From positions 1 through 20,525 of the forward strand of contig JAETSS010000001.1 of NCBI GenBank assembly GCA_021769545.1: a stretch of 20,525 nt of DNA. The letters are read 5' to 3'. A model generated the notes under the pieces. That model had not been told where the DNA came from. It saw only the letters and a list, made by a program, of their open reading frames with translations, and made no database searches. The first letter of the stretch is position 1. Each line of letters starts with the position of its first letter. Origin of the DNA: Eubacterium sp. (GTDB lineage Bacteria > Bacillota_A > Clostridia > Peptostreptococcales > Anaerovoracaceae). The position numbers and the translations under genes are program-made. Shown here in pieces: positions 1-7,623 of the stretch.

Positions 1-1122
1 CTGACATACCCACGGCTCTCCGTTTTGCGCGGCGATTTTCCGGGCGGCCTCCACCGCATCGCAGCCTACTCTGAAAGCTCTGTCTCCCACCATGTGGATA
101 TGCAGATCCAGCCCCTCGCGGTTGCAGAGAACATAGCATTTTGTCAGCTCCTCCGTCTCCATCATGATCTCGCCGTAATTGCCGGGATCGTTGATGTGCT
201 CATGCAAAGACGCGCTGTTGCCGCTCTCGTTGGTACCGTCAAGGAACAGCTTCATTGTGTTGAATTTGATATGCTCCGTTTCGTAGAGCTTTTTGTATTC
301 CTTGAGCTTTTCGATCTTTTCCGGCAGGTCTTCGTATTTCCAGAATCTCACGGCTGCATCGTAATATGTAAAGAGCTTTCCTGCCTTGTCCATGTTGTAC
401 ACGGTCTCTATCTGCTCATCTGTTTCGATGAGTGCATCGAAGAGAGCAGTTATGCCACTTTCCCTCATGAGTTCAAAGAACGGCTTCATCCTTTCCTCCG
501 AAAGGTCCTCAGGCGGCTGCCAGCCGATGGCCCTGAACATATTGTCTGCAAAGTGCACCCATGCCATTTCCTTGACCCAGCCCGTAGGATTCCCTTCTTC
601 GTCTCTTACGAAAACCTCCAGCTTGCTGGGATCGGGAGTGTCCTTATCCACGCCCAGAAGCTCCAGCATCTTTGAGTTGACCCAGCAGAGATGCTCGCCG
701 AAGTCCTGACAGAGTACAGGTCTGTCGGATATGGCTTCGTCCAGAAGCTCCTTTGTCGGACCGTTTTCATCGAACATTGAAGTCGGATAGTATTCGAAAT
801 ATATGAATGGAAGTTCCTCTCTGGGATGCTCCTGTCCGTATTTTCTTACAAAATCCAGCACCTCGCACGCGTCTTCGGTCCATGGCAGCCTAACGTGCCA
901 TGTGCTCCTGGAACACATACCCGGATGGATATGGCTGTCTATGATACCGGGCAGTATAGTCCTGCCCGCCATATCGCGGATCTCCGCTCCGGCTGCAATA
1001 TGCTCCTCTGCCCCTTTCGCATCTCCCACATAAATGATTTTCTTTCCTTCTGTCACGATGGTGTCGGCCATAGGCGCCGCATCATTCATCGTATAGATTT
1101 TAGCATTTTTGAATACATTCAT
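1..1122 (-). CDS. YtcJ-type amidohydrolase, C-terminus beyond window
   Basis: Metal-dependent hydrolase of the YtcJ / NfdA-like amidohydrolase group, whose members cleave amide or related C-N bonds; the substrate cannot be read from sequence. The first 374 residues are present and the frame is open to base 1. After a short N-terminal beta-sandwich segment, the metal motif HIH lies at residues 64-66 (DSHIHPG). The lysine usually carboxylated to bridge the metals fits K291 (KLFLDG), and a second HIH is at 341-343 (LDLHIHMVGD). The C-terminal aspartate motif is outside the window. Start MNVFKNAKIYTM at 1122 fits the conserved opening, with a purine-rich stretch (AGGAAAGGG) upstream. It lies 50 bases after the permease stop, so it is probably the last or a late gene of the minus-strand operon. 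It is a diverged paralogue of the genes at 4078 and 19254. Confidence 0.85.
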   Translation of the reverse strand, partial: MNVFKNAKIYTMNDAAPMADTIVTEGKKIIYVGDAKGAEEHIAAGAEIRDMAGRTILPGIIDSHIHPGMCSRSTWHVRLPWTEDACEVLDFVRKYGQEHPREELPFIYFEYYPTSMFDENGPTKELLDEAISDRPVLCQDFGEHLCWVNSKMLELLGVDKDTPDPSKLEVFVRDEEGNPTGWVKEMAWVHFADNMFRAIGWQPPEDLSEERMKPFFELMRESGITALFDALIETDEQIETVYNMDKAGKLFTYYDAAVRFWKYEDLPEKIEKLKEYKKLYETEHIKFNTMKLFLDGTNESGNSASLHEHINDPGNYGEIMMETEELTKCYVLCNREGLDLHIHMVGDRAFRVGCDAVEAARKIAAQNGEPWVCQ

Positions 1123-1172
1123 CGTCTTTGCCGCCCTTTCCTGCAGGTTACTTATTTGTTGATCTAACTTAT

Positions 1173-2537
1173 CTATTCTATATCCATTTCCGGCGGAAGC
1201 TGCCTGAATCCTCTGGTTTTGATTGCCAGAATAATAATACCTACAGCCAGCCAGATAATACCGATTATCTTAGCCGTGGTCGCCATGTTGAACCACAGAT
1301 ATATGCAGATAGCCGTTGCTATTATCGGCAGCACAGCATAATTGAACATAGCCTTGCCGCCACGCTCACCTTTCTTTTTCAGGAAGTATACCGGAACCGA
1401 AATATTCACCAGTATAAATCCCGTGATGGCTCCGAAACTTACAAGCTCAACACCGCCCAGTATATTATCTGTGAAGAACAGTGCCACAAGTCCCACAAAT
1501 CCTACGATTATCAAGTTATAGAACGGTACGCCCTTGCTGCTCATCTGTCCGAATATCTTCTTTGGCAGGATATTGTCCCGTCCCATGTTATACATGATAC
1601 GAATAACCGCTGCCTGCCCTGACAATGCACATGCTACGCTTCCGATGTTATCTACTACCAGAAACATGATATCCATATGCGGAACCATCTGTATCTTTGC
1701 CAGCAATTCGAATATACCGGAATCAGGATCCTGAAGCTGCTGATATCCTACAGGCCACATTGCCTGCGCTATGTATGCAATAAGCGTAAATACAAGTCCC
1801 GCGCCCAGACATACAAGTACGATAGCCTTTGGAATATCCTTTACAGGATTCTTTGCTTCCTCGGATAATGTGGAAACTGCATCGAATCCCAGGAATGATA
1901 CACAGAGTATCGCTGCCGGATAGAGTATCAGTCTAAGCTCAAACACATCCGGATTATAGAATGCCGAGCCATCCACAAGGCCCTTTGCTGTCCCATCGAT
2001 GCCGCCATTAACGATGGTAATGATACCTACCACGATAAACAAAGCCATCATAGCAAGCTGCGCTATTACGATGATGGTATCCACCTTGGCTGCCATACTG
2101 ATCCCCATTGCATTGATGATGAACAGCAGAACTACCAGTATGATAACCCATGCCCATGCAGGAACTGCCGGTACATATGTCTCCATGTATATAGCGACAC
2201 ACAATATACATATCATAGGCAAAAGCAGATAGTCAAGAAGCATTACCCAACCTGCTGCGAATCCAAAATGAGGATTTAATGATTGCTGTACATAAACATA
2301 TGCCGAGCCCGATTTCTGGAACTCTCTCGACATATTAGCATAGCTGAATGCCGTGAAGAACATTGCTATTGCCGTAATAACGAAGCAAGTCGGATACATT
2401 CCGTTGGAGGCCACCGATAATGGCCCGTAATAGTTGAACACTACCGTAGGAGCCATATACGCCAGTCCGAATATAACCAATGACCCTAATCCGAGAACTT
2501 TTTTAAATTCTCCCTGTTGCGATTTTTGATTGTCCAT
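1173..2537 (-). CDS. APC-family amino acid / polyamine permease (PuuP-like)
   Basis: Integral membrane transporter of 454 residues with about 12 hydrophobic segments, of the amino acid-polyamine-organocation superfamily; it probably imports an amino acid or amine with cations. The opening GLAYMAPTVVFNYYG, the stretch SGSAYVYVQQSLNPHFGF followed by GWVMLLDYLLLP, the loop LSEEAKNPVKDIPKAI and MGRDNILPKKIFG are typical of the family and recall the putrescine importer PuuP. Length is normal. The start has a near-ideal ribosome site (AGGAGGTG, 2543-2550 on the complement). It lies 133 bases after the paralogous, interrupted permease and 50 bases before the amidohydrolase, so it may be the operon's only working transporter. 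Stop TAG. Substrate unknown. Confidence 0.9.
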   Translation of the reverse strand: MDNQKSQQGEFKKVLGLGSLVIFGLAYMAPTVVFNYYGPLSVASNGMYPTCFVITAIAMFFTAFSYANMSREFQKSGSAYVYVQQSLNPHFGFAAGWVMLLDYLLLPMICILCVAIYMETYVPAVPAWAWVIILVVLLFIINAMGISMAAKVDTIIVIAQLAMMALFIVVGIITIVNGGIDGTAKGLVDGSAFYNPDVFELRLILYPAAILCVSFLGFDAVSTLSEEAKNPVKDIPKAIVLVCLGAGLVFTLIAYIAQAMWPVGYQQLQDPDSGIFELLAKIQMVPHMDIMFLVVDNIGSVACALSGQAAVIRIMYNMGRDNILPKKIFGQMSSKGVPFYNLIIVGFVGLVALFFTDNILGGVELVSFGAITGFILVNISVPVYFLKKKGERGGKAMFNYAVLPIIATAICIYLWFNMATTAKIIGIIWLAVGIIILAIKTRGFRQLPPEMDIE

Positions 2538-2572
2538 TTTCGCACCTCCTATAAATTTATGCCCTAATGATA

Positions 2573-2592
2573 CTCCCCCGTTTCCGGGGGAG
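2573..2592 (-). other. Intercistronic hairpin with GAAA tetraloop
   Basis: On the transcribed minus strand, CTCCCCCG and CGGGGGAG form a perfect 8-bp stem closed by GAAA, a GNRA-type tetraloop. It lies in the 133-base gap between the two permease genes. No T-run follows it in the direction of transcription, so it is not an ordinary terminator. It could protect the downstream message or mark a processing point (inference). The rest of the gap (2593-2670) is AT-rich; I see no convincing complete promoter in it. Confidence 0.6.
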
Positions 2593-2670
2593 ACAACGTC
2601 TTTTTATTGTTATTCAGATGGTTTTTAACACGAAAATGTCAATGCATATATAATTTATAGCAGTATGTTA

Positions 2671-4035
2671 TTACAGATTCAGCTCCGGCGGAAGCTCCTT
2701 GAAGCCCTTTGTCTTGATAGCCAGAACGATAAGACCTATTGCTATCCATGAGAAGCCTACGATCTTTGCCAGCATCGGCAGGCTGAGCCACAGGTATACG
2801 CATATGGCCGCTGCGATGATAGGGATTATCAGGTACTTGAATACTGCAGCTCCCGATCTTTCCTTATCCTTTACCCAGAATCTCATGACTACGCAGATAT
2901 TGGTGAGGATAAATCCCGTGAGTGCTCCGAAGCTTACAAGCGACATTGCATTAGTCAGGCTGTCCTGGAAAATAACTGCGGTAAGGCCTACAGCAGCTGT
3001 CAGCAAAACGTTCTTTGACGGAGTCTGGAATCTAGGATGTACATATCCGAAGAACTTCTTAGGAAGGAACCCGTCTCTGCCCATTCCCAGCAGTATCCTT
3101 GCGGTAGCTCCCTGTCCTGCGATACAGCAGCCCAGACTTGCCAGAGTGTTGATGACGATGAATATGCTGTTCATCCATGCAATACCGATATGAACGTTGA
3201 ACTCGGTGATAGCTGTATCAGGGTTAGAGATAGCGCCCGGTTCATACGGCCATCCGCAGTTCATGAAGTATGCTACGATGAAAAACTCGATGGCCGCGCC
3301 CACGCAGATCAGTATGACCGCTCTCGGCATGTTCTTCTCAGGATTTATCGTCTCCTCAGCGTATGTAGTTACCGAGTCGAAGCCTACGAATACGATGGCC
3401 ATGATGGCTGCTCCGGTCATAATAGAGCTGAAATTGAAAGTCTCAGGATTGTAGATTGCATCCATATAAAGCAGTGTCCCGGAGCCACCTCCGCCTACAA
3501 CGAATTTTATAATACATATCAGTGTGACTATCAGTGCGATTATAGGAGCTATAACGTTGATGTTGTTGATAAATGCAGCAACGCCTACTCCTACATAATT
3601 GCAGACAGCTACGAATACTACTGCGATGATGATTCAACCCCATACAGGAACTGCCGGTATCAGGATGTTGAGGTAAAGGCCGCAGCCCAGATAGCACGTC
3701 ATCGGCAGCAGCAGGTAATCCAGCAGCAGACTCCAGCCCGATAAGAACCCCAGCTTAGGTCCGATGGATTTGATGACATAACTGTAAACGGAGCCCGCCA
3801 CGGGATATTTCCCGCACATCTTGGCATAGCTGAGCGCAGTAAGCGTCATGGCTATGCCTGCAACGATCAATGCAAAAGGGAAGTGACCATTGGTAATAAC
3901 ATTGATGATTCCGTAGTACATCAGTACACATGCCGGACAGAGATATGCAAGTCCCTGTGCAACAAGCGTAGGCAGCTTCAGAACACGTCTAAGTTCTGTG
4001 TTTTGAGTAGAAGTGTTTACATTATTTCCTTCCAT
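2671..4035 (-). pseudogene. APC-family permease interrupted by one in-frame TGA
   Basis: A PuuP-like amino acid / polyamine permease whose reading frame is complete except for TGA at 3636-3634, codon 134. Residues 1-133 end in VPVWG; after the TGA the same frame continues to the normal C-terminus (KGFKELPPELNL) and a TAA stop. Counting the TGA as one residue gives 454, exactly the length of the neighbouring permease. The TGA falls where that paralogue has Trp (VPAWAW), so a single G-to-A change from TGG explains it. The ribosome site is intact (GGAGG seven bases before ATG) and there is no frameshift or other stop. Family marks downstream survive: EETINPEKNMPRAV and MGRDGFLPKKFFGYVHP. Possible explanations are a recent nonsense mutation, a base-call error, or UGA readthrough; function is therefore uncertain. 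It lies 42 bases after the amidohydrolase gene. Confidence 0.85.
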
Positions 4036-4077
4036 GATTTGCCTCCTTTTTTTGATTTTGGATGTGAAACAAAATAT

Positions 4078-5766
4078 TTATTTTTCATATACGATATCTC
4101 CCTTGAATATCGTTTTTATGACTTTGATATGGCAGATCTCGTCTATAGGCGCTGCCTCGATGTCCGAATCCAGGATAACGAGATCTGCCGATTTTCCTTC
4201 CTCGATGCTTCCCGTTATATCTTCAAGGAACATCTGGTAAGCGCCTCCCCAGGACAGCGCCTTTACGGCTTCATGCAAAGCGGCAGGCTTTTCATTTCCC
4301 AGCACCCTGCCCTTGAACTGTTCATAGTCCGGGGCGTCAGGGAAAACGCTTCGCGTCATGGCGCACTGTATCTCATGCATGGTGTCAGGCGGCGGAGTTA
4401 CAGGGAAATCCGTTCCGAATGCAATGGTGACTCCTCTGTCCAGAAGTCCCCTTAGAGGATAAGCGGCCTTTGCCCTTTTCTCGCCTACCATAGGCGTCAT
4501 TCCTGCTATATCCGAATCGTAGACCATCCATCTCGGCTGACAGTTTCCTACGATCTCTTCCTCTGCCATGATATCCATGTCCTCGTCTCTCACCAGCATC
4601 AGATGAGCTATGGTATTACGCAGCTTCTTTCCTGTGATATGCTGTGCTTTGGCCAGACAGTCCACGCTCTGTCTTACGGCATTGTCGCCCATAGCATGTA
4701 CATGGACGCTGAATCCTGCATCCATGGCCTTTGCGGCAGCCTCAGTGAATTCTTCGTCGCTCCAGTAAAGGGGCTCGTTATGATCCTCCGGCAGTCCGTT
4801 CTCCGATGTGAAGGCCCTGTCATAAGGCTCTATCAGCGAGAACATGCCCTCTGCAAACATCTTCACCGTGTCTATCCTGAAATCGTCTCCCGCATTATCG
4901 CTGCCCTTTCTCGCGATGTATTCAGGAAGCTGCTGATCCGATTTTCCCGGTTCCAGCAGGTATACGCCTCTGATCCTGATGGTCAGCTTACCTTCCTCCG
5001 CCAGTTCCTTGAAGGCCTGTCTGGCATTGTCGCTGTGCATGCAGTCCTGTACCAGCGTAACACCGTATTTGTTGGCGCATTCCTTCTGATAGAAAAGCAT
5101 GGCCTCCTTGTATTTTTCAACGGAATAGTCATAGCCCGGCACATTGGCCTTGATCAGCTCCATGGCCTCAGGATCGTTGAATATCCCCTGAGGGTATCCG
5201 TTTTCTTCTCTGTATATCTTTCCCACGATGGGATCAGGTGTATTCTCATCGACTCCCGCCAGTTCTATGGCCCTGGTGTTTACCCACAGATTATGCTGGC
5301 AGAATGACTCGAGAACTACCGGTCTGTCGGGACATATCTTATCGATATCGTGTCTGGTGGGCACTCTGCTTCCCATAAAATTCCCCAGTACCCAGCCTGT
5401 TCCTCTGATAAGGTCATCTCCCGGGTTTTCCTCGGCAAATTTTCTGAGTCTCTCCATGTACTTGTCTATGACCTGATCCTCAGTTTCGCCGTCCTGTATG
5501 TATATCCCGAACAGATCGCATCCGGAGTATGCGCTGGCGGCTATGGAAGGATGGCAGTGTGCGTCGCAGAGTCCCGGCAGTATCGTGTTGCCGCCGCAGT
5601 CGATGATTTTAGTTTCATCGCCTATCTGCGATCTGAGTTCTCCTTCCGTTCCCGTCTTCAATATGAGTCCGTCCTTTATCAGGATCGTATCGCCTGTTAT
5701 CACATTCCCGTCTTTATCGGGAGAATATATCTTTCCGTTTATCAATGCTGTATCTGCAAATATCAT
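4078..5766 (-). CDS. YtcJ-type amidohydrolase
   Basis: Complete 562-residue cytoplasmic metal-dependent hydrolase of the YtcJ / NfdA-like group; the family hydrolyses amide-type bonds, substrate unknown here. Visible features are an N-terminal beta-sandwich segment, the first metal pair H70-x-H72 (DAHCHPS), the likely bridging lysine K302 (VKMFAEGM), the second pair H355-x-H357 (VHVHAMGD), H388 (NTIAHL) and the aspartate D453 (FGTDFPV). The C-terminal strand motif GSIEEGKSADLVILD is present. Start MIFADTALINGKIY at 5766 is chosen because it begins at the conserved domain edge, with AAAGGA about ten bases upstream. The frame stays open to 5964, but that extension reads through the promoter region and the AraC gene. 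It is the first gene of the minus-strand operon. It is closer to the gene at 19254 than to that at 1-1122, sharing the PTRH/PTKH and CPDRPV/FPDRPV region. Confidence 0.9.
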   Translation of the reverse strand: MIFADTALINGKIYSPDKDGNVITGDTILIKDGLILKTGTEGELRSQIGDETKIIDCGGNTILPGLCDAHCHPSIAASAYSGCDLFGIYIQDGETEDQVIDKYMERLRKFAEENPGDDLIRGTGWVLGNFMGSRVPTRHDIDKICPDRPVVLESFCQHNLWVNTRAIELAGVDENTPDPIVGKIYREENGYPQGIFNDPEAMELIKANVPGYDYSVEKYKEAMLFYQKECANKYGVTLVQDCMHSDNARQAFKELAEEGKLTIRIRGVYLLEPGKSDQQLPEYIARKGSDNAGDDFRIDTVKMFAEGMFSLIEPYDRAFTSENGLPEDHNEPLYWSDEEFTEAAAKAMDAGFSVHVHAMGDNAVRQSVDCLAKAQHITGKKLRNTIAHLMLVRDEDMDIMAEEEIVGNCQPRWMVYDSDIAGMTPMVGEKRAKAAYPLRGLLDRGVTIAFGTDFPVTPPPDTMHEIQCAMTRSVFPDAPDYEQFKGRVLGNEKPAALHEAVKALSWGGAYQMFLEDITGSIEEGKSADLVILDSDIEAAPIDEICHIKVIKTIFKGDIVYEK

Positions 5767-5823
5767 ATCCTCAACATCCTTTCTGAATTTTGTTAAAATA
5801 ATTCTATTCTTATTTTTCAGATA

Positions 5824-5852
5824 ATTATATGTACTTTTTCGTCTGTTTTTTG
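5824..5852 (-). promoter_or_regulatory. Candidate promoter of the amidohydrolase-permease operon
   Basis: A perfect -10 box TATAAT is at 5829-5824 on the minus strand. The -35 position (5847-5852) reads CAAAAA, a poor match, as expected for a promoter that needs an activator. Its footprint overlaps almost completely with that of the opposing promoter. Confidence 0.5.
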
Positions 5853-5858
5853 TATAAT
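5830..5858 (+). promoter_or_regulatory. Candidate promoter of the divergent AraC regulator
   Basis: A perfect -10 box TATAAT is at 5853-5858, with a weak -35 (TGTACT, 5830-5835) at 17-base spacing. Transcription would start about 30 bases before the AraC start codon, whose ribosome site GGAGGA is at 5885-5890. Confidence 0.5.
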
Positions 5859-5896
5859 TTAGTGGAAATTTATATATAAACGTCGGAGGAAGGCCC

Positions 5897-6910
5897 ATGA
5901 AAGAACAGGCAAAATACAATTTGAAACCGGAGCTTATCCCGGGGACTCCTGTCGGTATCTCCATTTACTCCGTAACAAGGGAAAAACCTCATCATCATGA
6001 AGGATTTCTTGAGATCATATACTGCTTCAAAGGTCCCGTGACCATATTCACAAGACTGCAGACCATAGAGATGCAGGAGGGGGATATTGTATCATGCGAC
6101 CCATTCGATATACATTACCTGAACTGTGAGGGTGAGAATCTGCTGATCTCATTCTATTTCGACTTGAGATCTCCCGTTTTCAACAAGCCGGATCTTGAAC
6201 ATATATATTTCATCTGCGAACCGCTTGCAACACCCCAGTCAAAGCAGCCCGAGCTGCAGGATCGAAAGAGGCAGCTGCTGACCATGCTGTATTTCTACTG
6301 CTTCCCGCACCCCAAGCTTTCCATAACGGAGATAGTAACGAGATTTGCCATGCAGATAATAAAGATGATGCTGGATCACTTCCACTATTTCTATTTCATC
6401 GCCAACTCCACCGACTACTCCGACGAGATGAAAGACAGATTTGAAAACATAATAATATATATCGACAAGAACTGTTCCCAGAAGATCACCCTTGAAAAGC
6501 TGTGCGACATCTACCATTTCAATTACAAATATCTGTCCCGCTTTTTCAAGAAAACATCCTTTGTGGGCTTCCCTAAATTCGTCAACGATATAAGATCATA
6601 CAAGGCTACGGCGCTGCTGCTGAATACCGATAAAAATATTTCCGACATCGCCTACGAATCGGGATTCTCCGCACCGATGTACTACTATCGGGTCTTCAAA
6701 AGATGGAACGGTATGACACCGAATCAGTACAGAAAAAAGCTCCGCTTGATAGCACGCGATTCCGAAGATAGTACATATTACGACATCCAAACGAAAAAGG
6801 AGGAGCTTGAGCATTTCATATCCTTCAACTTCGCTGAACTGCAGGTCCCTGAGCTGTGGATATCTCCATTTGTGCCTTATAAGGGGCTGCCGCTTGATAT
6901 GGAAGGATAA
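5897..6910 (+). CDS. AraC-family regulator (cupin sensor + AraC DNA-binding domain)
   Basis: Transcription factor of 337 residues. Residues about 15-100 resemble a cupin-type ligand pocket (HHHEGFLEIIYCFKG, then MQEGDIVSCDPFDIHYL), and about 197-283 form the double helix-turn-helix. The second helix-turn-helix carries the AraC hallmark: ISDIAYESGFSAPMYYYRVF followed by KRWNGMTPNQYRKKLR. A 50-residue tail follows. The start is fixed by GGAGGA seven bases upstream. It is divergent from the amidohydrolase-permease operon across 130 bases, so it most likely activates that operon and perhaps controls itself (inference). It is a clear paralogue of the regulator at 9765-10694, sharing the opening TPV-IS-YSV and the YYY-x2-FKRW motif. 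The ligand is not known. Confidence 0.9.
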   Translation: MKEQAKYNLKPELIPGTPVGISIYSVTREKPHHHEGFLEIIYCFKGPVTIFTRLQTIEMQEGDIVSCDPFDIHYLNCEGENLLISFYFDLRSPVFNKPDLEHIYFICEPLATPQSKQPELQDRKRQLLTMLYFYCFPHPKLSITEIVTRFAMQIIKMMLDHFHYFYFIANSTDYSDEMKDRFENIIIYIDKNCSQKITLEKLCDIYHFNYKYLSRFFKKTSFVGFPKFVNDIRSYKATALLLNTDKNISDIAYESGFSAPMYYYRVFKRWNGMTPNQYRKKLRLIARDSEDSTYYDIQTKKEELEHFISFNFAELQVPELWISPFVPYKGLPLDMEG

Positions 6911-6930
6911 CAGAAAAGGACATATTGGCT

Positions 6931-7374
6931 ATGAATGAGAAAAAATCAAATGAACGAACAAAACAATATATCGAGCAAATAAGGCCAGAGTTTAAATCAC
7001 TCGGTAAAATCGGAGCAGTCGATAAGATAGAGGAAGAGTTTGGTAAACTGTATACCAAAGATATAATCGTTACAAGCGAAAGACTCAGACATATTAAAGA
7101 AAAGCATCCGAACGATTATGCTCTTTTTGAAGAATACGGAATAAAAGCGACAAATGATCCGGATATGGTGATAAAAGACGGTAAAAACAGCGGGACTGTT
7201 TTTATCATAAAAAAGCTTCCTGATACTAACTTGAATGTCGTAGTTAAGGTTGCTGTTGACACAAATCATCCGGATTATAAAAACTCGGTTATTACATTTT
7301 ATAGATTAAGAGAGAAAAACCTGAAAAAGATGTTAAAGAAGAATAATAATAAGATTCTTTACAAAAAAGAATAA
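6931..7374 (+). CDS. Small PBECR-like nuclease (BECR fold)
   Basis: Protein of 147 residues resembling the PBECR group (phage Barnase-EndoU-ColicinE5/D-RelE-like nucleases) found in phages, mobile elements and conflict systems. The supporting pattern is VTSERLRHIKEKHPNDY at residues 47-63 (conserved H54 and H59), a central hydrophobic strand pair (TVFIIKKL, NVVVKVAV), NSVITFYRLRE at 118-128 and the ending KILYKKE. If active it would cut RNA; this is inference from family resemblance. ATG at 6931 is preferred because AAGGA lies ten bases upstream; TTG at 6925 is only four bases from it. The gene begins 20 bases after the AraC stop and has no obvious promoter of its own. It is visibly AT-rich beside its neighbours: two sampled 60-base lines hold 23 and 16 G/C. 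That suggests acquisition. No antitoxin-like protein gene adjoins it. Confidence 0.65.
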   Translation: MNEKKSNERTKQYIEQIRPEFKSLGKIGAVDKIEEEFGKLYTKDIIVTSERLRHIKEKHPNDYALFEEYGIKATNDPDMVIKDGKNSGTVFIIKKLPDTNLNVVVKVAVDTNHPDYKNSVITFYRLREKNLKKMLKKNNNKILYKKE

Positions 7375-7422
7375 TTATAGTATCATAAATATACAATAAG
7401 AATGGTTATTTTGAAGTAGAGA

Positions 7423-7490
7423 TCGTGCTGCTACGCACCCTAAGGGTCAAAAGAAATGTGGGAAGGGGCACACCCACCAAAATAACACGA
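7423..7490 (+). ncRNA. Possible structured RNA downstream of the PBECR gene
   Basis: The stretch between the nuclease gene and its terminator folds by eye into a closed multi-branch form. TCGTG (7423-7427) pairs with CACGA (7486-7490). Inside, ACCC-UAA-GGGU (7437-7447) makes one hairpin. GUGGG/CCCAC (7458-7462 with 7473-7477) makes another with a GC-rich ten-base loop. An alternative small hairpin is GUGC/GCAC (7425-7428 with 7435-7438). The block is markedly GC-richer than the AT-rich gene before it. It may be a structured 3' UTR, a regulatory RNA, or chance; no known RNA family is recognised. Confidence 0.3.
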
Positions 7491-7496
7491 CTTTTT

Positions 7497-7522
7497 AAGG
7501 AGCTATTTATAGCTCCTTTTTT
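7497..7522 (+). terminator. Rho-independent terminator after the AraC / PBECR unit
   Basis: AAGGAGCTA (7497-7505) pairs with TAGCTCCTT (7510-7518) around a TTTA loop, followed by a T-run to 7522. It ends plus-strand transcription from the regulator and nuclease genes. Confidence 0.85.
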
Positions 7523-7563
7523 CATTAGATTACATCTCCTATATCTCTATACACCACCGCACA

Positions 7564-7603
7564 AAGCGCCCCTCACCGCTATCTATCCCGGCGAGGGGCG
7601 CTT
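7564..7603 (-). terminator. Terminator hairpin after the flavoenzyme gene
   Basis: Perfect 11-bp stem AAGCGCCCCTC / GAGGGGCGCTT with an 18-base loop, starting 20 bases beyond the minus-strand stop at 7624. Only three Ts follow on the minus strand (TTTGTG), so termination depends on the strong stem. It faces the plus-strand terminator at 7497, insulating the two convergent units. Confidence 0.7.
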
Positions 7604-7623
7604 CTTGGTATATTGCCAGAAAA

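Noticed and set aside
2637..2642. Perfect TTGACA on the minus strand between the two permease genes.
   Set aside because: No acceptable -10 box lies 16-18 bases downstream, so an internal promoter is not supported.
2671..3465. Separate permease gene starting at an ATG at 3465.
   Set aside because: This ATG is internal to a conserved permease and has no ribosome site; the true frame begins at 4035 and is broken only by TGA.
3634..3636. Selenocysteine insertion at the in-frame TGA.
   Set aside because: The paralogue has Trp, not Cys, at the site, and APC permeases are not known selenoproteins.
4603..5307. Long plus-strand open frames opposite the amidohydrolase.
   Set aside because: They are antisense shadows of a gene with complete metal-binding motifs.
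5767..5964. Longer N-terminus for the amidohydrolase, to 5964.
   Set aside because: It would read antisense through the AraC start and both -10 boxes; the conserved domain begins at the ATG at 5766, which has its own ribosome site.
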